A DNA stretch of 11,428 nucleotides from Gryganskiella cystojenkinii. Taxonomy: Eukaryota > Mortierellomycota > Mortierellomycetes > Mortierellales > Mortierellaceae. Below, piece after piece: positions 8,282 to 11,428 of the stretch. Numbering within the stretch: position 1 is the first letter of the stretch; every line of letters begins with the position of its first letter. The DNA lies in contig JAAAIG010000776.1 in the NCBI GenBank assembly GCA_015852425.1, positions 6,891-18,318 of the forward strand, read 5' to 3'. A model generated the notes under the pieces. The model did not search any database. It was not told the origin of the DNA and worked only from the letters and a program-made list of their open reading frames with translations. The position numbers and the translations under genes are program-made.

Positions 8282-8480
8282 GATGGAAGTTGAATGGAAG
8301 GAGGAAGAATGAGAAGATATTTTATGTTTTAGAGGAGAGAATAATGTGTTAGAATGAGAAGAGGAGAGAAGAAAAGAAGAAAGAGAGGAGAAAGTTGAAC
8401 GGAGAGCAAATGGGGTTGAGAGAGGATGAATTCGCTTTGAGAACAATGAAGGATTGAGAAAGAGGATCGTCATTTGGAGA
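8282..8480 (-). promoter_or_regulatory. Pyrimidine-rich 5' leader / core promoter of malate synthase
   Basis: Reading towards the ATG, the minus strand is almost continuous C/T for over 100 bases (opposite the GA-rich run at 8330-8400). This is the usual look of fungal transcript starts and leaders. No clear TATA box is visible; a TAAAATA-like stretch near 8317-8326 is too close to the ATG to be confident about. Confidence 0.4.
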
Positions 8481-8766
8481 AAGGGAGCAAAGCACATGAA
8501 ATCGTATCACTCTCTTCCTCTTGGCGCGTTGGTTCGTTGGTCATTTTTAACTTTTTAAGGTCAAAGAACGATGAAAAAAGTGCCCGCTAGCAAGCAGAGC
8601 GACCAAACCGAACAAAGTTCAAGTGGAGCCAACCAAGGGTGATTCCGGAAAGTGTCTTCTTTTTGAATCCAAGGGACAAACAGCTCTCTGACCCTTCCTG
8701 CGCAACGAACGACAGGAAAAAGTGTTGAGGGAAAGGAGGGATAAAGTTGTAGTGAATGCCTCTCTC

Positions 8767-8785
8767 CTCTCTCTCTCTCTCTCTC
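8767..8785 (+). repeat. CT dinucleotide microsatellite
   Basis: An uninterrupted (CT)9 run plus one base, set in a wider CT-rich stretch (8759-8785). On the minus strand it reads GA and lies about 490 bases upstream of the malate synthase ATG. Confidence 0.8.
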
Positions 8786-8887
8786 ATTTCTTTTTCATGA
8801 TGAATTGCGGGAAGATTGTGGACAAAGAGCAAAAGGGCTACTGTTCAGCTGCAACGTCTGAACGCGGCTGGGACTCGGAGAACCCAC

Positions 8888-9003
8888 GGTAGATTCGTCA
8901 TGTGACCTGGTAGATTCGATTTGTCATGTGACTTTCTTTAGATGAGTCACATGACCTTAGACACTGTTCAGCCAATAGCCACGTGGTAAAATTCATCACG
9001 TGG
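8888..9003. promoter_or_regulatory. E-box / CCAAT / TGAGTCA cluster, probable upstream regulatory module
   Basis: Within 116 bases there are three copies of one 10-mer: GTCATGTGAC at 8897-8906 and 8923-8932, and its reverse complement GTCACATGAC at 8946-8955. The first two copies lie in a near-duplication led by GGTAGATTCG (8888-8897 and 8909-8918). A TGAGTCA (8943-8949, the Gcn4/AP-1 bZIP core) overlaps the third copy. A CCAAT follows at 8972-8976, then CACGTG at 8980-8985 and 8997-9002. The 10-mer fits the RTCACRTG consensus bound by Cbf1/TFEB-type bHLH factors. The module is about 610-720 bases upstream of the malate synthase ATG and 1.5 kb from the gene to the right, so malate synthase is the likelier target. 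Confidence 0.6.
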
Positions 9004-9405
9004 ATCATTAACCACGGCAAAGCTCGAACTCACCTTTCGTACTATTAAACCAGGCATTAAAGATGTTCCGCGAAAGGAACACTTTGTGTGGAGGATTGGT
9101 CATTTGAGACGAGAAATTAGAGGTACGACAGAACTGGACCCTGTTTTTTACTGGATTGTCAGCACCAGTTCTGTCACCACCACCAACCCATGCCGCCACT
9201 TTTTGCTCGCAAAAGAAGAAACACACGTGGACGATCCCTACAGCCAAAAAAGGTCGCTCGCTCCGTCACAGCCTAAGAAACGTTCTCGACCCTACATCTG
9301 CTCGACTCACTGAAAATAGATTTTTATTTGGAACACAAAAACATGCACACACCCTCTCGGTGGAAACAACGACTTTGAAAAATAAGTTCGCTTTGTGTTG
9401 TTGCA

Positions 9406-9419
9406 CCCCTTGCAAGGGG
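9406..9419. promoter_or_regulatory. 14-base palindrome CCCCTTGCAAGGGG
   Basis: A perfect palindrome that presents the CCCCT/AGGGG core of the fungal stress-response element on both strands. Another AGGGG lies at 9489-9493. It is roughly 1.1 kb from either neighbouring start codon. A regulatory role is inferred only. Confidence 0.3.
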
Positions 9420-9524
9420 GCGAGCCGTTGGGTACCTCGCCCGCTGCAAAAATGGAGGCGAAAGAAAATAAAAAGTGATTGTTTATCCAGGGGAGATTGC
9501 GAAAGGAATGTGAATAAAGAGGGG

Positions 9525-9538
9525 GATATCCGGATATC
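9525..9538. repeat. 14-base palindrome GATATCCGGATATC
   Basis: A perfect palindrome with a CCGG centre. It could bind a dimeric (for example zinc-cluster) regulator, but nothing else supports that. Confidence 0.3.
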
Positions 9539-10274
9539 GCGCAACCGCAGCCAAGTTCGCGTCATGTTGTCTCTGGTGCCAAGTAAAAAGAGTTCAGCAT
9601 GTAAAATAAAATTGATCACACTTTCAGAACGAAAGCCCTCCCTCGCTCCCAGTTAGGCGACAGAGAGAGAGAGCAATGCAGGGTGAAAAAGGAGGCATCG
9701 AAATATACATGTAATTTTTTTGCTCTTGTGTTCTTCTTCGGATCGTGTTTATGTGTGAACCATGTCGCATAACATCCAGACGAGAGAAAGCTGAACAGCC
9801 ACAGTTCCAGCTCACGAGGGGATCCTTGGCTAGCACTCCGCGATTAGTCGTACTCCCCCCTCTCTTGTCTCTCCCCGTCTTGCCTCCTTCGTTCCATTTC
9901 AAAATATTAGCAAGTCGTAGAACGAAAGAAAGAAGAAATGGAGGAGGGAGAAGAATGGCCGAGGATACTTTTCTCTTTTTGAATTCCTCGTGGATCAAGA
10001 TTTCGGGCCAGGAATCTTTCCATTTTTTGAGCATCGTGGAGTTCCAGACTGCAGGTCCTTCGTCCGTGAAAAAGAGCCACAGGAAAAAGAGTGGGCCAGA
10101 TAACAAAAACATGATGGTAAAAGGACATTAGAACTGCAAAAGAGTCGAAGAGAGGTTTGACACCATCGTGTCCTCCCTCTGCCCTACCCCTTCAGAAAGC
10201 GACAGGCAACAAAGCTGCAAGGCAGAGACAGACACGCAAACAGGCAAACAGACCAATGTGTGCGCTTTTTTTCC

Positions 10275-10292
10275 TGTTTGTGTTTGTGTTTG
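10275..10292 (+). repeat. (TGTTTG)3 tandem repeat
   Basis: Three perfect hexamers followed by a T-run, about 225-240 bases upstream of the GPI-type protein gene. This is low-complexity promoter sequence; TGTTTG resembles half of a forkhead site, but that is weak. Confidence 0.5.
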
Positions 10293-10388
10293 TTTTTTTG
10301 TCTGCATCGCCGTCGCAAAATGTGGGCCAAAATAAACAAAAGAGGCTACTCCCTGCCGCCCTCAAACTCTGTCCGTTGGTGAAGCCTT

Positions 10389-10394
10389 TATAAG
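10389..10394 (+). promoter_or_regulatory. TATA box of the Kre9/Knh1-like gene
   Basis: TATAAG in the context TTTATAAGAC lies 124 bases before the ATG at 10517. It is followed by a T/C-rich leader (10400-10500), an arrangement typical of fungal genes with defined starts. Confidence 0.55.
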
Positions 10395-10516
10395 ACACAT
10401 TTCCGTCATTTTTCCATTTCTGTTTTTTTTTTCTTATTCTCCAACTTTTTTGTTGCCCCATCTCCTGACTCACCTAACCCTTGCACAACCCTTTCACCCA
10501 CACCCATCTCATAGCC

Positions 10517-11089
10517 ATGAAATTACTTGCGATCCTTACTCTCTCGACCATTGCCCTGGCCACTCAAGTGTCCGCCCAGCTACTTTCATATTCCGCCCCG
10601 ATCGGAGCTACAGTCTGGACAGCTGGCAAGACTGCGTCCGTCACTTGGGCCAACAGCTGTACCGACGTCTCTGGTAACAAGACATTCCCTATCACGTTGA
10701 ACTACCAGGTCGGTCAGTACCAAGTCCAGGTGCCCGGTACAAGTGCCATCGGCTCTCTGGACTGCTCCAAGCCCGGCTCTACGACCGTGAACGTCCCCGC
10801 GACCATCCCCCAGGGTTCGACTTATTCTATTTTGGTCGTTGATGGCGGCAACCAATCTTATTCAGCTCAGTTCACGATCTTGAGCACGGTGCCACCACTC
10901 TCGACCTCGGCTCCTCTCCCCACGACGACGACCGCGGCGCCTACAACAGTTGCACCCTCGTCAACCACAAGCTTGCCCACGATCACGACACCGACAACCA
11001 CAAACAAACCCAACAATGCGGCGCTGATTAAGGCTGGCTCATCAGCGGCCTTGGTCGTTGTTGCCGCTGTGGCGTCTCTCCTCCTTTAA
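10517..11089 (+). CDS. Secreted GPI-type Kre9/Knh1-like Ser/Thr-rich surface protein
   Basis: 190 residues. The start at 10517 is chosen because MKLLAILTLSTIALATQVSA is a clean signal peptide with cleavage near residue 20; the in-frame Met at 10481 would bury it. Residues about 23-123 look like the Ig-like Kre9/Knh1 N-terminal domain (SAPIGATVWTAGKTASVTW early; GSTYSILVVDGGNQSYSAQF late), with two cysteines (C48, C83) that can pair and sequons at N54 and N112. A Ser/Thr/Pro-rich stalk (about 124-163) suited to O-mannosylation follows. The C-terminus is a hydrophobic tail (residues 177-190, ending SLLL) after a small-residue AGSS stretch, which fits a GPI-attachment signal. The protein is therefore expected at the plasma membrane or wall. 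Kre9 and Knh1 act in beta-1,6-glucan assembly in yeast, but many filamentous fungal proteins carry only this domain and have unknown roles. No intron is needed. Confidence 0.85.
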   Translation: MKLLAILTLSTIALATQVSAQLLSYSAPIGATVWTAGKTASVTWANSCTDVSGNKTFPITLNYQVGQYQVQVPGTSAIGSLDCSKPGSTTVNVPATIPQGSTYSILVVDGGNQSYSAQFTILSTVPPLSTSAPLPTTTTAAPTTVAPSSTTSLPTITTPTTTNKPNNAALIKAGSSAALVVVAAVASLLL

Positions 11090-11428
11090 AGAACGTTCTC
11101 TATGGCTTTTTAAAATCTACCCCGGGAATTTTTTAATGTTCCGGCAGGAGAATGCTCTGTTTATTCTTTCAAAGAGAGCCAGACAGGAACGGAGCACTCT
11201 TTTTTTTTAAAAAAAAAGGAGTCGAGGAAACAATTTTTTCGATATCACAGGGGAGAAGGAGGAAAGGAGCCGAATACTTGCAGTTTGGACACCACGCCTC
11301 TCCATCAGTATATCACTTTAACCATTCACAATCACCACCATCTTGCCACTTGTATTCGTATCGTATCTAAATAATATCCCTTTCTCCGTCTGATATGAAA
11401 GTTGAGGTGAGACTAGTCTAAACCCTAA
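11090..11428. other. Right-edge intergenic region
   Basis: This holds the 3' end of the GPI-type gene and no further gene that I can recognise. Just after the stop is the palindrome AGAACGTTCT (11090-11099). No exact AATAAA is present on the plus strand. An A/T hairpin lies at 11196-11222, and the window ends in AAACCCTAA. Confidence 0.5.
11196..11222. repeat. T9A9 inverted repeat with ACTC/GAGT flanks
   Basis: ACTC followed by nine T, then nine A, one extra G and GAGT. This forms a nearly perfect self-complementary 27-base element about 110 bases after the stop of the GPI-type gene. It could extrude as a hairpin or mark the 3' end of a transcript; it may also be chance in an A/T-rich spacer. 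Confidence 0.5.

Larger units (their letters stand above)
8481..10516. other. Long gene-free region between malate synthase and the GPI-type protein gene
   Basis: About 2 kb without a recognisable gene. The largest open frames (9156-9656 + strand; 9624-10112 and 9266-9619 - strand) overlap each other, have low-complexity or mixed composition, and show no motif, signal peptide or family resemblance, so they are not called. Contents worth noting are listed separately: a CT microsatellite, an E-box cluster at 8888-9003, two 14-base palindromes at 9406-9419 and 9525-9538, and a TATA box at 10389. A further CACGTG lies at 9224-9229. Confidence 0.55.

Noticed and set aside
8282..8497. N-terminal extension of malate synthase (including a possible mitochondrial leader)
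   Set aside because: The extension is Ser/Phe/Leu-rich because of the pyrimidine-rich leader; family similarity starts at [10 protein letters not shown], and the AKI terminus points to peroxisomes.
9156..9656. 166-residue plus-strand open frame
   Set aside because: It has mixed basic low-information composition without motifs and overlaps a 117-residue frame on the other strand; no support for coding.
9624..10112. 162-residue minus-strand open frame
   Set aside because: It has no recognisable domain, is overlapped by comparable open frames on the other strand, and has no promoter signals; probably a chance frame.
11420..11428. Possible telomere at the right end
   Set aside because: There is only one repeat unit, and the C-rich strand is in the wrong orientation for a right-hand chromosome end.

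Overview
The window looks like nuclear DNA of a filamentous early-diverging fungus, most likely Mucoromycota and possibly Mortierellales. The assignment is an inference. It rests on widely spaced monocistronic genes, a GTATGT...CTAAC...TTTAG spliceosomal intron, pyrimidine-rich leaders, a peroxisomal malate synthase, a Kre9/Knh1-like GPI-type wall protein, and a decayed F-box/leucine-rich-repeat gene of a kind that is abundant in Mortierella-type genomes.

Layout, left to right. 377-1360 (-) is an intronless MpaB/latex-clearing-protein-like haem oxygenase with a good TATA box behind it. 1361-2086 is non-coding. 2087-2311 (+) is a short coding-like stretch with a stop as its third codon. 2552 to about 3455 (-) is a decayed F-box/LRR gene, recognisable only by following three reading frames and broken by in-frame stops and frameshifts. 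3804-4403 (-) is a small cysteine-rich secreted protein whose last residues are frameshifted relative to what appears to be the ancestral ending. 5679-8281 (-) is malate synthase in two exons separated by a 965-base intron. 8282-10516 is a long gene-free stretch; it holds the malate synthase leader and, at 8888-9003, a dense cluster of E-box, CCAAT and TGAGTCA motifs. 10517-11089 (+) is the secreted GPI-type Kre9/Knh1-like protein with a TATA box upstream. The right end is non-coding, with a T9A9 hairpin and one AAACCCTAA motif.

The genes do not form a cluster or pathway. Malate synthase is a glyoxylate-cycle enzyme ending in a peroxisomal-type AKI tripeptide. The oxygenase is probably membrane-anchored, and two products are secreted or surface proteins. 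I see no tRNA, rRNA, CRISPR array or intact mobile element. I found no convincing new biological system. The most useful observations are the promoter-like motif cluster, the unusually long malate synthase intron, the frameshifted secreted protein, and the two relics between 2087 and 3455.
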